NCBI GenBank assembly: GCA_036960305.1
Contig: JBALWA010000003.1
Coordinates: 1-64,000 of the forward strand
DNA length: 64,000 bases
Origin: JBALVT01 sp036960305
Lineage (GTDB): Bacteria > Pseudomonadota > Gammaproteobacteria > Pseudomonadales > Halieaceae
Direction of reading: 5' to 3'
Shown: positions 43,435 to 53,126 of the stretch, one piece after another
Layout of the letters: each line of letters starts with the position of its first letter
Position numbering within the stretch: the stretch's first letter is position 1
Position numbers and translations under genes: made by a program
Notes under the pieces: model-generated
Database searches by the model: none
Seen by the model: only the letters and a program-made list of their open reading frames with translations
Told to the model about the DNA's origin: nothing

Positions 43435-44823
43435 ATGACCGTATTAAATGAGACTATAGAAGTCGCCAGACCGGCAAACGAAGCCTTCCGGTACATCAGC
43501 GACTTCACCACGACAACGGAATGGGACTCAACCGCACTGCGCGCAGTAAAGCTGACCCCGGGCGCTATCGAGATTGGAACGCAGTTTGAGGTTGTATGTG
43601 CACTACCCGTTGGCAGCCTTACCCTGATATACACCATTGAGGAGCTGCAGACAGACAGGCTTATCGTCCTCAGTGGTAAGAGTCGGCTCTTCGATATCAA
43701 GGATACAATATACTTCACCGAAACCCCCGAGGGTACGAGGATTGATTATCAGGCAGAGTTCTTTTTCGGGTCTCTTCTAAAACCATTGGGATCATTGTCC
43801 CAAAAGGGGCTTGAGCAAATGGGCCGAGACTCGTTAGCGGGGATGGCAGAGGCACTAAAAGACGAGTTCCCACTCAAACTGGAATCAAAACGCCGGCGCG
43901 AAAATTTGCTTCCTGAACTGTCCTTGTTCACCCGGCTGGGCTATCGCCTGGGGAAAAAGCGTTTCCACCCTATGTCGACATCCGTAGAAAACAAGCACAT
44001 GGTCGTTACGGGTGCCAGTGCGGGCCTTGGGTATGTAACAGCGCGGGAACTTGGCAGGCGCGGAGCCAGGCTAACGCTGGTAATGCGCGACAAAGAGAAA
44101 GCCAGGCAAACTGTCTCGGAGTTAATAGTTGAAACCGGAAATACCAATATCGCTTACGAGCTTGCCGATCTTAGCCTGATGGCTGATGTCGACAAACTGG
44201 TGAGTCGGTTGATAAAACGTGGCGACCCCATCGATGTATTGGTAAACAATGCTGGGGCACTGTTCAACCCAAGAGCTGAAACCGTCGAAGGCCTAGAGCA
44301 AAGCTATGCTCTATTACTGCTGAGCCCCTGCCGTCTGACTGAAGGCTTAAAGCCCTTACTTTTAAAGGCCAGCGAGCCGAGAGTAATCAATGTTGTTTCA
44401 GGCGGTATGTATAGCCAGAAGCTTGATGTTGACGCCCTGCCAAACAGCAACGGTAACAGTTATTCCGGAAGCGCCGCCTACGCCAGAGAAAAGCGCGCCT
44501 TAATGGTGTTAACCGAGGAGTGGGCCCGTGAATGGGCAAAAGACGGGATTGCAGTCAATGCGATGCATCCGGGATGGGCCGACACACCGGGCGTACAAAA
44601 TGCATTACCCGCATTTCGAAAGATCACACGTTCTGTACTGCGCTCTGCCGAAGAAGGTGCGGACACAATTATTTGGTTGGCGGTAGCAAAAGAGGCCGCG
44701 CAGTCCAGCGGCAAGCTCTTTCTGGACCGCGAGGAGAGAACTACCCACCTAATGAAAAAGACGCGTGAAACGGTGGATGAGCGCCGAAAGCTTCTGGCTT
44801 TCCTGGCCATCGCCCCAGTATGA
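43435..44823 (+). CDS. SRPBCC-SDR fusion protein
   Basis: 462 residues. The first ~150 form an SRPBCC/START-like ligand-binding domain (LNETIEVARPANEAFRYISD, DTIYFTETPEGTRIDYQAEF). From about 185 comes a classical SDR domain: VVTGASAGLGYVTARELGRR, DVLVNNAGALFNP, and AYAREKRALMVL as the Tyr-x3-Lys catalytic motif. The fusion suggests a bound hydrophobic substrate presented to the reductase. It lies in the RpoE-linked lipid-modification operon, so a lipid-peroxide or fatty-acid derivative is a reasonable guess. Confidence 0.83.
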   Translation: MTVLNETIEVARPANEAFRYISDFTTTTEWDSTALRAVKLTPGAIEIGTQFEVVCALPVGSLTLIYTIEELQTDRLIVLSGKSRLFDIKDTIYFTETPEGTRIDYQAEFFFGSLLKPLGSLSQKGLEQMGRDSLAGMAEALKDEFPLKLESKRRRENLLPELSLFTRLGYRLGKKRFHPMSTSVENKHMVVTGASAGLGYVTARELGRRGARLTLVMRDKEKARQTVSELIVETGNTNIAYELADLSLMADVDKLVSRLIKRGDPIDVLVNNAGALFNPRAETVEGLEQSYALLLLSPCRLTEGLKPLLLKASEPRVINVVSGGMYSQKLDVDALPNSNGNSYSGSAAYAREKRALMVLTEEWAREWAKDGIAVNAMHPGWADTPGVQNALPAFRKITRSVLRSAEEGADTIIWLAVAKEAAQSSGKLFLDREERTTHLMKKTRETVDERRKLLAFLAIAPV

Positions 44824-44895
44824 AAAGTAGCTTCCTGAGCTAGCACCCCGGTGGGTAACTGGGGTAAGGTTGCCGTCGCTCGCTGGGAGAAACAC

Positions 44896-45885
44896 ATGAA
44901 AGCAATTGTCTATAAGCGCTACGGCCCGCCGGAAGTTTTGCAGCTTGATGAGGTAGAACAACCGATACCCCTGGACGACGAGGTGTTGATAAAAATACAT
45001 GCAGCAGAGGCCACAAAGTCAGACTGTGAGATGCGGAGTTTCAATTTCTCCGTAAAATGGTTTTGGCTGCCCTTGCGAATCGCGCTGGGGATCACAAAGC
45101 CAAAACGAGAAATACTGGGAGGCTATTTTGCGGGTGAAGTTGAGTCCTACGGCAAAGATGTAACCAGGTTCAGCAAGGGAGAGCAGGTTTTCGGCGCTGC
45201 CCAGCTGCGGCTGGGTAGTTACGGTGAATACCTGTGTTTACCTGCCAGCTACACGATCGTGCCCAAACCGAAAAATTTGAGCTTTGCAGAGGCAGCCGCC
45301 GTCCCTCTGGGTGGGTTTAATGCACTCCATTACATGAGAAAGGCAAATATCAAAAGCGGTGAAAAGGTACTGATCAACGGTGCTGGTGCCAGCATCGGCA
45401 CCTTTGCCGTACAGATCGCCAAGGCGATGGGCGCCGAGGTGACGGCCGTTGACAGCAGCATCAAGGAAGAGATGTTACGCACCATTGGGGCTGACCATTT
45501 CTTTGACTATGCACTAGAGGATTTTACAGAAAGCGGCCAAAGCTATGACGTCATTTTTAATATGGTTGCCCACACCTCCTACTCTGCCTGCATTGCCGCC
45601 CTCAAGCCCCGCGGGCGCTACCTGATGGGGAATCCGCGGCTATTTGATATGCTACGCTCTATGCTGACACCCGTTTTAACGGACAAATCCGTCATGTTTG
45701 CCTTTGCCCAGGAGACGGAAGAGGAGCTGCTCGCACTCAAGACCTTGATTGAGGAGGGAGAAATAAAGCCTATCGTTGATAAAGTTTACCCAATGGAGCA
45801 GGTGGCTGAGGCGCATCACAGAGTTGAGGCCGAACAAAGGCTGGGCACTATCGTAATTACTATGGTGCCGGCATTGGCAATTTAG
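44896..45885 (+). CDS. zinc-free MDR NAD(P)H-dependent oxidoreductase
   Basis: 329 residues, medium-chain dehydrogenase/reductase of quinone-reductase type: KAIVYKRYGPPEVLQLDEV, YTIVPKPKNLSFAEAAAVPL, ANIKSGEKVLINGAGASIGT for the cofactor fold and AHHRVEAEQRLGTIVI at the end. The catalytic zinc Cys/His set is missing, so it reduces quinone- or enone-like compounds with NAD(P)H. ATG at 44896 has ggagaaacac before it; the earlier in-frame ATG at 44851 is unlikely. It closes the ECF-controlled operon. Confidence 0.85.
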   Translation: MKAIVYKRYGPPEVLQLDEVEQPIPLDDEVLIKIHAAEATKSDCEMRSFNFSVKWFWLPLRIALGITKPKREILGGYFAGEVESYGKDVTRFSKGEQVFGAAQLRLGSYGEYLCLPASYTIVPKPKNLSFAEAAAVPLGGFNALHYMRKANIKSGEKVLINGAGASIGTFAVQIAKAMGAEVTAVDSSIKEEMLRTIGADHFFDYALEDFTESGQSYDVIFNMVAHTSYSACIAALKPRGRYLMGNPRLFDMLRSMLTPVLTDKSVMFAFAQETEEELLALKTLIEEGEIKPIVDKVYPMEQVAEAHHRVEAEQRLGTIVITMVPALAI

Positions 45886-46008
45886 CCCTGGAACCATGGT
45901 TATCTTGCCCCACTCAACGCAACCACCGACCCGTTCACCTCAACCTGATTGCCGCCCCAAATCAATCGCTGGACTATACGCTTTAATGTTATCAGTGAGG
46001 AGGAAGCT

Positions 46009-46773
46009 ATGATTTGGCCCAAAGATACAGGCGCGCACTTAATGGCCAGCGCCCTTATGCTGACAGGCGCGATACCCGCCAATTCGGCACCCGGTCACGA
46101 TGAGGACAGAACCCACTACGCTGCTCCCCGGGCAAAACAGGCGCCAAAAGTGGATGGTGTCGCCGACGAGACAATTTGGCAACGTGCCGAGTGGCGAGTG
46201 CTAGACAATCGTTGGCTGGGCCCCGAGTATTCCAGCGAGGATTTCCAGGGGCGCTACAAAGTTGTGTGGACGCAGAGCAAACTGTATTTCCTCGGGGAGT
46301 TCGTCGACGATGTTCTGATAGATACTCACCGCGATCCGCTGGTGCAGTATTGGGACGACGACACCCTGGAGATATTCATAGACGAGGATAACTCAGGTGG
46401 CGAACATCATTATAACCACAACGCCTTTGCCTACCATCTCGCCCTGGATAACCAGGCCATAGACATCGGCACTGACCGGCAGCCTCACAACTACTCCCAC
46501 CACGTGGAAAGCCGCTGGCGGCAACAGGGAAACAAAATTATCTGGGAAATCAGCATCGATATTTACACTGATGCCTATCGGGACGGCGCCGGGGACAATC
46601 AGCCAGCACTGCTCTCACCTGGAAAAGTGCTGGGCTTCATGGTGGCCTATTGCGATAACGATAACAGCGAGTTGCGTGAAAACTTCATTGGCTCGGAATA
46701 CGCGGCGGGTGACGACAAAGACCGGGGTTATATAGACGCCGGGCTGTTCGGCGCACTGGAACTGGTGGATTAA
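46009..46773 (+). CDS. secreted CBM9-like carbohydrate-binding protein
   Basis: 254 residues with a signal peptide (about 1-27, ASALMLTGAIPANSAPG). The rest resembles the carbohydrate-binding module family 9 beta sandwich: ADETIWQRAEWRVLD, VDDVLIDTHRDPLVQYWDDD and ALDNQAIDIGTD. It probably binds glucan or its fragments outside the cell. Start ATG at 46009 has gaggaggaagct, an excellent ribosome site, so the longer ORF is not used. It faces the GH16 gene across 3 bases of tail-to-tail overlap, being the first gene of the glucan locus. Confidence 0.75.
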   Translation: MIWPKDTGAHLMASALMLTGAIPANSAPGHDEDRTHYAAPRAKQAPKVDGVADETIWQRAEWRVLDNRWLGPEYSSEDFQGRYKVVWTQSKLYFLGEFVDDVLIDTHRDPLVQYWDDDTLEIFIDEDNSGGEHHYNHNAFAYHLALDNQAIDIGTDRQPHNYSHHVESRWRQQGNKIIWEISIDIYTDAYRDGAGDNQPALLSPGKVLGFMVAYCDNDNSELRENFIGSEYAAGDDKDRGYIDAGLFGALELVD

Positions 46774-48203
46774 GGACGCGCCTGGGCAGTGACAGGCTTG
46801 AATATCCGAACGTAGTCGACCTCCAGCCTGGTGGGGAAGATACGGTCATCAATGGGGCCGCCAGCCCGGCCCCAATCACCACCGACGGCCTGGTTCAGGA
46901 TAATGTGGTAGGGGTGGTCATAAGGCCAGGCTTCCCAACCGGTCGATTGATTAAAATAGGAAAAATAGAGACTGCCGTCAAAATAGATATCAATATGCTC
47001 CGGCGTCCACTCCAACGAATAGACGTGGAAGGCCTGATCCACATTCCTCCCCTCGACACTGCCCTTGCGCTGTTCCTTGTTTTTCCAATAGTAGGCTTTA
47101 TTGTGCACCGTCCCGTGCACCCTGTTCATGTCGTACCCCACGTGTTCCATGATGTCGATCTCGCCAGAATTGGGCCAGGCGTCGCAGCTTGAGCTGCCCT
47201 GCCACTCTTCGCCATCGCTACAGCGGGTCGAATACCGGTAGGGATCGCTGGGCAACATCCACAGCGCCGACCAGGTGCCCTGCCCCGCCGGTATCCGGGC
47301 GCGTATGTCGACCCTGCCATACAAAAAATCGCCCTTCCCCTGAGACTGAACCCGTCCGGAGGTATACCCGGCATCACCGTAGCTCTCCCGGTGCGCCTCG
47401 ATGACGAGCTTGCCATCGACAACGCGAACATTCTTCGCTCGATCCGTGTAGGCCTGATCCTCACTATTGACCTTACCGGGCTTCCAGACATCAACATTCC
47501 ATTTGCCGGAGTCGGGGGGGCCCCTGTAGTCAAATTCATCTGCCCAGAGCAACGCCCACTCTCGCCTTTCCACCGCCTTGGTGCGCACCACCAGGCCATT
47601 GAGCAAGGGCTCTCCTGCAACGGCGGCGAGTACGATATCAAGCTGACCATCGGTCACCTCCACATCAGTAACAGTACGTGTCAGCGCCGAGAGATGCCTT
47701 CCATCGCGTGCCAGCCTGACATCCAACCCTTTAATCAGCCGCTGATCCTCGGCGAAAACATCAAATACACGCTCGCCCGTCGCAATGTCTTCGGGTTCGG
47801 CGAACTGAAAGGTGATGTCGTAAATACCATTGGCAATGGGTCGCTCTACCCTGATGTCTCCGCTGCGGTAGCTCTGGTAGATGAAGCTGTCCTGCGCACC
47901 CAGTATCCGGTCTATACTACCCCGCTCGCCACCCGTGCCTGCCTGGTCCGCATAGTAGTGCAGGCCATCCCTGTCTGTGTACTTCGCACCGCCGATGTTA
48001 AGCGCCCAAACGACGCGGTCGATGGTGGGGAGATTTGTTCCCAGAGCCTCCCAGGCCTCCACCGCGTCACCGGCCCAAGCAACCCCCGGAACCCATACCG
48101 CGGCCAGGACAAAGACCCTGAACATCGATGGCGAGCAGGAGCAAAGCCCGCTTCGGCCCGGGTTTTTGGCGCGAAGGCCTACAGTTGTAAAAAGTGTATT
48201 CAT
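46770..48203 (-). CDS. malectin-like/GH16 beta-glucanase (laminarinase)
   Basis: 477 residues. Signal peptide near residues 27-44 (VFVLAAVWVPGVAWAG); the preceding residues may or may not be translated, and ATG at 48125 is an alternative start. Residues about 60-208 form a malectin-like domain (NIGGAKYTDRDGLHYYADQ; FQFAEPEDIATGERVFDVFA), then a GH16 catalytic domain with the nucleophile/acid pair E348-I-D350-I-M-E353 (NSGEIDIMEHVGYD). It should endohydrolyse beta-1,3-glucans outside the cell. The malectin-GH16 order and neighbouring GH17, CBM and TonB genes point to laminarin. Confidence 0.88.
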   Translation of the reverse strand: MNTLFTTVGLRAKNPGRSGLCSCSPSMFRVFVLAAVWVPGVAWAGDAVEAWEALGTNLPTIDRVVWALNIGGAKYTDRDGLHYYADQAGTGGERGSIDRILGAQDSFIYQSYRSGDIRVERPIANGIYDITFQFAEPEDIATGERVFDVFAEDQRLIKGLDVRLARDGRHLSALTRTVTDVEVTDGQLDIVLAAVAGEPLLNGLVVRTKAVERREWALLWADEFDYRGPPDSGKWNVDVWKPGKVNSEDQAYTDRAKNVRVVDGKLVIEAHRESYGDAGYTSGRVQSQGKGDFLYGRVDIRARIPAGQGTWSALWMLPSDPYRYSTRCSDGEEWQGSSSCDAWPNSGEIDIMEHVGYDMNRVHGTVHNKAYYWKNKEQRKGSVEGRNVDQAFHVYSLEWTPEHIDIYFDGSLYFSYFNQSTGWEAWPYDHPYHIILNQAVGGDWGRAGGPIDDRIFPTRLEVDYVRIFKPVTAQARP

Positions 48204-48595
48204 AGAGCCGCTACCTTATCGGGGCCCGCTGTAATTGCAATTTATATGCGGTTGAAGAGGTCAGGTTTGAGACGAACAGGACTTAAGTGCTACATCTGGA
48301 CCCCGCACAGGCTATATAAGCTAAGCTTTCTTTCCCGCATTTGACAAAATAACACAACCACCTACAAGGACACTCCGCCGCTTACAGGGGCCTTTCCAGA
48401 CAAGCTGTAATGCCTTAGTGTGGTTACAGATAAGTCCGTTTTGTCCCTTTCACCGTACATTCTCCCCCCATTGTCGCAAAAGCGTTGGGTTGAACTACCC
48501 CCGGGCGTACTGTCGTAATCGTTAGCTCCTGCCTCGTCGATTCGCCTAGTTGTCGACTTCGAGCATATAATTCTTAGATCTGGAGAGTAAAACTG
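48204..48595. other. divergent promoter region between GH16 and TonB receptor genes
   Basis: No gene. A TATAAT box (48566-48571) could be a -10 for the receptor gene, but no good -35 is present. CTGTAA (48405-48410) and TTACAG (48424-48429) are inverted repeats around 13 bases and could be an operator. Neither is strong. Confidence 0.45.
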
Positions 48596-51466
48596 ATGAT
48601 ATCCAAAAGAAATGTATTGTCCGCCAGTATTGCCATGGTCATCGCTGGGAACGCAGTCGCCCAGGGACCGCAGCTGCTGGAGGAGGTAATTGTCACCGGC
48701 ACCCGCGCCAGCCTGCAAAAGAGCATGGATGTAAAACGGGATTCGAAGGGTGTCGTCGAAGCCATCACCGCCGAAGATATCGGTAAATTCCCCGATACTA
48801 ACCTGGCCGAATCACTGCAACGCATCAGTGGCGTGTCCATCGATAGATCAAACAACGAGGGCAGTAAGGTCACTGTTCGTGGTTTTGGCCCCGATTTCAA
48901 CCTGATCACCCTGAACGGCCGGCAAATGCCAACAACGTCGCTGAAAGACCCCACCCGTTCCTTTGACTTCGCCAATATCGCATCAGAAGGCGTGAGTGCC
49001 GTTGAAGTATTCAAGACCTTCGGCGCGGATCAGCAAAGCGGTGGTATCGGTTCAGCCATCAATATCAAGACTGCCAGACCACTGGACAAGCCGGGCCTTG
49101 TGGCCAGCTTTGGTATGAAGGCGATGCACGATACGACCAATGAAAATGGTGACGATGTTACACCCGAGATTTCGGGCATCATCAGCAACACCTTTGCCGA
49201 TGACACCATTGGTATCTCCCTGTCTGCTTCCCACCAGGAGCGGGACAGCCAGCTTCAACAGGCTGATATCGCCTTGTGGCGGGAGAATATCGACGATCTC
49301 ATCCCCGAGAGCACCATCATTACCGACAATAGAACCCGTGACACCAACACCTGGTATCCACGTAATTTTGGCTATGGTGTCGAGGACATTACTCGTACCC
49401 GGGACAATGCCCAACTGGCACTGCAGTGGGCGCCCAACGAGAACATAACGGCCACTCTGGATTACACCTGGTCTGAGTTCGAAGAAGAGTCTTTACGCAA
49501 TGGTGTTGGCATCTGGTTTGGTGATTTTCCGAACACTACAGAAGTGGAAATTGATAAGAACGGCACCTATGTCTACGTCCAGGATCAGTTCGAGGACTAT
49601 GCCGCCAATGAAAGGTTCAAGGAATCACGAAACGAGAACAACTCCGTCGGTTTCAACCTTGAGTGGCAAGTCACTGAAAACCTGAACCTGGCCCTGGACG
49701 CGCATGACTCCGATGCTATTTCAGAGGGCGTGGGTCGCGGCGATGATACCTTCCTGATTCTGGCGGCCCCTTTCATTCTGACAAAAACCGTCGATTCCAG
49801 GGGTGGCGGGGATTTCCCCGATCTGCTTGTAGAATTCGATCCAAATGCCAGAGGTATTGTGGATGGACAGCCTACCGCTGACAGTTACGATTCCCTGTTC
49901 GCTCAGGCCGGTGCCAACGTCAACGAGTCCGATATCACGGAGATCCAGCTTGACGGTATATGGGAAAGCGATGAGCAGACCGGGATAACAGCCATTCAGT
50001 TTGGCCTGTCCAATACTGACATGACCTACCGCAGCCGAGAATTCAACTCCGGGCAGATTGCCGCGGGCTGGTACGGCGGCAACCAGGATGTCTACGACAA
50101 CTCCATATTCTCCCAGCAAGACCAGACGAAACTGTTGAAAGAGCTCAGCGGCGATATCGACGTGCCCTACTATTATGACTGGGACTACGAGAAAGGCATC
50201 AAAGCCTTCGAGCAGGAGTTCAACGGCGGGGAACGACTGGCCGCGGATCGCAGCTCCACCCCCGTATTCGATCACGAGATCAACGAGGAGACGACAGCCG
50301 CCTATATGCAGATATTGGGCGAGAGTGATTTTAATGATATGCCCGTGACATTCCGCTTCGGCCTGCGCTACGAAGAAACCGATGTAACAGCCAATAGCCT
50401 GCAGATTGAGACAGAAGAAGTCGTCTGGATCAACTCGACCGAGTGGGGCGTAAACCGCGCCGAAGAGGAAACCGTCAGTGACGAATCCGGTGATTACCAG
50501 GTCTGGCTGCCGAACGTCGACCTCAGCCTGGAATTTATCCCGGATGTCATCGCGCGTTTTTCCTACAGCCAATCAATAACTCGCCCGACGCTGCTTGACG
50601 TGCGCGGCACCACAACAGTCACCGATCGTCCCAAGCCCAGTGAGAGAACCGCGGACAGCGGCAACCCCGCACTGGATCCATTCACCTCGGATAACTTCGA
50701 CCTGTCACTGGAGTGGTACTACGGGGACACAAGCTATGTCTCCGTGGGTTATTTCAGGAAACTGGTGGAAAACTTCATTGTGAACCAGACCACCGACGCC
50801 CCGATAGGAAACCTGAGAGATCCGGCTGCCGGCCCCCGGGCCCAGCAGGCGGTTGCCGACCTGAACGCCTCAGGCGGCGACGCCAATGATCCCACACAGG
50901 TACACGATCAAATCAACGCCAACATGGGGCGACCAGCTGGAACGGCGATCACGCAACAGAACAATGATCCCTTGATCGACTGGATGGTAACAACACCCAC
51001 CAACCTGGAGACCGCCGAGCTCTATGGTATGGAACTCGCGATTCAGCATCTGTTCGGTGACTCCGGATTCGGCGTGATGGCGAACGCCACCTTTGTTGAA
51101 GGCGACGTCGACGTCGATGTTTCCCAGGTTGGCTTCCAGTTTGTCCTGCCCGGATTGAGCGATTCGGCCAACTTTGTGGCCTTCTACGAGAAGAACGCCT
51201 GGCAGGCGCGTATTGCCTATAACTGGCGCGATGAGTTCCTGAGTACCACGGAAAGCAACCAGCCGCAGTTTACCGAAGAGTATGGCCAGTGGGATATGAA
51301 TGCATCCTATATGCTGCCCTGGTTTGATGAGCGCGCTACCGTGTTTATCGAAGCGCTTAACGTCACCGACGAGTCTCAGCGTATTTACAACCGCTATGAC
51401 AATCAGCTCAGGACAGCCAATCAATTTGGTGCGCGATATAACCTGGGATTCCGGTATACGTTCTAG
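48596..51466 (+). CDS. TonB-dependent receptor
   Basis: 956 residues. Signal peptide (LSASIAMVIAGNAVAQG), then EVIVTGTRASLQKSMDVKRD as TonB-box/plug start, plug motifs AITAEDIGKFPDTNLAESLQ and RVSIDRSNNEGSKVTVRGFG, and a 22-strand barrel ending in RTANQFGARYNLGFRYTF. It resembles the Xanthomonas/Caulobacter-type receptors for glycans. Its position between GH16 and GH17 genes suggests import of beta-1,3-glucan oligosaccharides across the outer membrane. A clear terminator follows (51507-51541). Confidence 0.93.
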   Translation: MISKRNVLSASIAMVIAGNAVAQGPQLLEEVIVTGTRASLQKSMDVKRDSKGVVEAITAEDIGKFPDTNLAESLQRISGVSIDRSNNEGSKVTVRGFGPDFNLITLNGRQMPTTSLKDPTRSFDFANIASEGVSAVEVFKTFGADQQSGGIGSAINIKTARPLDKPGLVASFGMKAMHDTTNENGDDVTPEISGIISNTFADDTIGISLSASHQERDSQLQQADIALWRENIDDLIPESTIITDNRTRDTNTWYPRNFGYGVEDITRTRDNAQLALQWAPNENITATLDYTWSEFEEESLRNGVGIWFGDFPNTTEVEIDKNGTYVYVQDQFEDYAANERFKESRNENNSVGFNLEWQVTENLNLALDAHDSDAISEGVGRGDDTFLILAAPFILTKTVDSRGGGDFPDLLVEFDPNARGIVDGQPTADSYDSLFAQAGANVNESDITEIQLDGIWESDEQTGITAIQFGLSNTDMTYRSREFNSGQIAAGWYGGNQDVYDNSIFSQQDQTKLLKELSGDIDVPYYYDWDYEKGIKAFEQEFNGGERLAADRSSTPVFDHEINEETTAAYMQILGESDFNDMPVTFRFGLRYEETDVTANSLQIETEEVVWINSTEWGVNRAEEETVSDESGDYQVWLPNVDLSLEFIPDVIARFSYSQSITRPTLLDVRGTTTVTDRPKPSERTADSGNPALDPFTSDNFDLSLEWYYGDTSYVSVGYFRKLVENFIVNQTTDAPIGNLRDPAAGPRAQQAVADLNASGGDANDPTQVHDQINANMGRPAGTAITQQNNDPLIDWMVTTPTNLETAELYGMELAIQHLFGDSGFGVMANATFVEGDVDVDVSQVGFQFVLPGLSDSANFVAFYEKNAWQARIAYNWRDEFLSTTESNQPQFTEEYGQWDMNASYMLPWFDERATVFIEALNVTDESQRIYNRYDNQLRTANQFGARYNLGFRYTF

Positions 51467-51506
51467 GCGAGCTGGCTATAAATTGTAGGTCCATATCTAC
51501 ACCTTT

Positions 51507-51541
51507 AACCGTCACCGCGCCAAGCTGTGACGGTTTTTTTT
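51507..51541 (+). terminator. rho-independent terminator after the TonB receptor gene
   Basis: AACCGTCAC (51507-51515) pairs with GTGACGGTT (51527-51535), loop of 11, followed by a run of T residues to 51541. 40 bases after the receptor stop. Confidence 0.88.
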
Positions 51542-51613
51542 GCGTAAACTATAATGAAGTTTCCTCTCAGCCCGGCAGACTGGGAAATCAGATAACAAAC
51601 CGAGGTGGATCGT

Positions 51614-53101
51614 GTGAGCACTGACAAAGTCAGGAATGTGGTTATCGTTGGCGGCGGCACCGCCGGTTGGATGGCGGCAGCTGCGCTATCAAAGCTCATG
51701 GGAAAAAATCTGGATATTCGCCTGATTGAGTCTGATGAAATTGGCACCGTCGGTGTGGGCGAGGCTACGATCCCCCTGCTAACGGCGTTTCACAGTCTAC
51801 TGGGGATTAAAGAACAGGATTTTATGCGTCATTCCCAGGCGACCTTCAAGCTCGGAATTCAATTCGAGAACTGGGGCGCACTGGGAGACAAATACCTGCA
51901 CCCGTTCGGCATCATCGGCCAGGATTGCTGGGCCTGTAGCTTTCACCATTTCTGGCTGAAGTCGGTACTTCAGGGGAACGACACAGACCTGGGCGAATAC
52001 TGCCTGCATCAACAGGCGACAGATTCGAATAAGTTCGCACTCATGCCAAAGGGGGGGCTCGACTACGCCTATCATATGGATGCGAGTCTCTACGCGAAGT
52101 TTCTCCGAGGGTTCAGCGAACATCATGGTGTGCAACGTATTGAAGGCAAGGTGGTCGATGTGGCCACAGAGGAAAAGACCGGTGCTATCGAATCACTGAC
52201 ACTTGCCTCCGGGAAAACAATCGCGGGCGACTTATATATCGACTGCAGTGGCTTCAGGGGCCTGTTGATAGAGCAGGCCTTACACACCGGATACGAGGAC
52301 TGGAGCCATTGGCTGCCCTGCGATCGGGCAGTGGCGGTGCAAACCCGTGCCGTTCGCCCGCCCGTGCCCTATACCCGGTCTATTGCCCATAGGGCCGGCT
52401 GGCAATGGCAGATACCACTGCAACACCGGGTTGGCAACGGACTGGTATACAGCAGCAAGCACTGTTCCGATGAGGAAGCGCTGCAGACATTACTGGACAA
52501 TATTGAGGGCGAACAACTGACAGAGCCCAGAGTGATCCCCTTCAGGACCGGCAGGCGATTAAAACAGTGGAACAAGAACTGTGTCACGCTCGGTCTGGCC
52601 AGCGGGTTTCTGGAACCCCTTGAGTCAACAAGCATACACCTGGTTCAATCGAGCGTTATCCGGCTGATGCAGTTGTTTCCCGTCAATGGAATCGACCGGA
52701 CAGAAGTGGATGAATTCAATGCCCAGTCGAAGCAGGAAATAGAATACATCCGGGATTTTATCATCCTGCACTACCACGTAACTCAACGCAACGACAGCCC
52801 GTTCTGGAACTTCTGCCGCACGATGGAAGTCCCGGAGACCCTGTCTCGTAGAATAGAACTGTTCCGCAGTAATGGCCGGATTTTCAGGGAGGGTCACGAG
52901 CTATTTTTTGACGGCTCCTGGACTCGCGTGATGACAGGGCAGGGTCTCATGCCTAGCGGATATCATCCGATCGTCGACCTGATGAGCGATCAGGAGTTGA
53001 AAAATTTCCTGCAAGAGATAAAGGCATCCCACAAAAAAACGGTGTCGAGCATGGGCAGTCATCAGGAATTTCTGGGCAAGTACTGTCCAGCCAAGCAATA
53101 G
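51614..53101 (+). CDS. tryptophan-halogenase-family flavoprotein
   Basis: 495 residues from the GTG at 51614, which has gaggtgg upstream. VVIVGGGTAGWMAAAALSKL is the FAD GxGxxG fold, FKLGIQFENW has the conserved Lys of the halogenase active site, the WxWxIP signature is present as GWQWQIPLQHR, and LEPLESTSIHLVQ is another family block. Proteins of this type sit beside TonB receptors in many gammaproteobacterial glycan loci, where no chlorinated product is known, so oxidation or an accessory role in uptake is possible. It has its own translation signals after the receptor terminator. Confidence 0.88.
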   Translation: MSTDKVRNVVIVGGGTAGWMAAAALSKLMGKNLDIRLIESDEIGTVGVGEATIPLLTAFHSLLGIKEQDFMRHSQATFKLGIQFENWGALGDKYLHPFGIIGQDCWACSFHHFWLKSVLQGNDTDLGEYCLHQQATDSNKFALMPKGGLDYAYHMDASLYAKFLRGFSEHHGVQRIEGKVVDVATEEKTGAIESLTLASGKTIAGDLYIDCSGFRGLLIEQALHTGYEDWSHWLPCDRAVAVQTRAVRPPVPYTRSIAHRAGWQWQIPLQHRVGNGLVYSSKHCSDEEALQTLLDNIEGEQLTEPRVIPFRTGRRLKQWNKNCVTLGLASGFLEPLESTSIHLVQSSVIRLMQLFPVNGIDRTEVDEFNAQSKQEIEYIRDFIILHYHVTQRNDSPFWNFCRTMEVPETLSRRIELFRSNGRIFREGHELFFDGSWTRVMTGQGLMPSGYHPIVDLMSDQELKNFLQEIKASHKKTVSSMGSHQEFLGKYCPAKQ

Positions 53102-53126
53102 GCCCCGAGTCTCTCCGGGCATTCAT

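Noticed and set aside
48405..48429. CTGTAA/TTACAG inverted repeat before the TonB receptor
   Set aside because: Only 6-bp arms; many such repeats occur by chance, so not listed as an operator.
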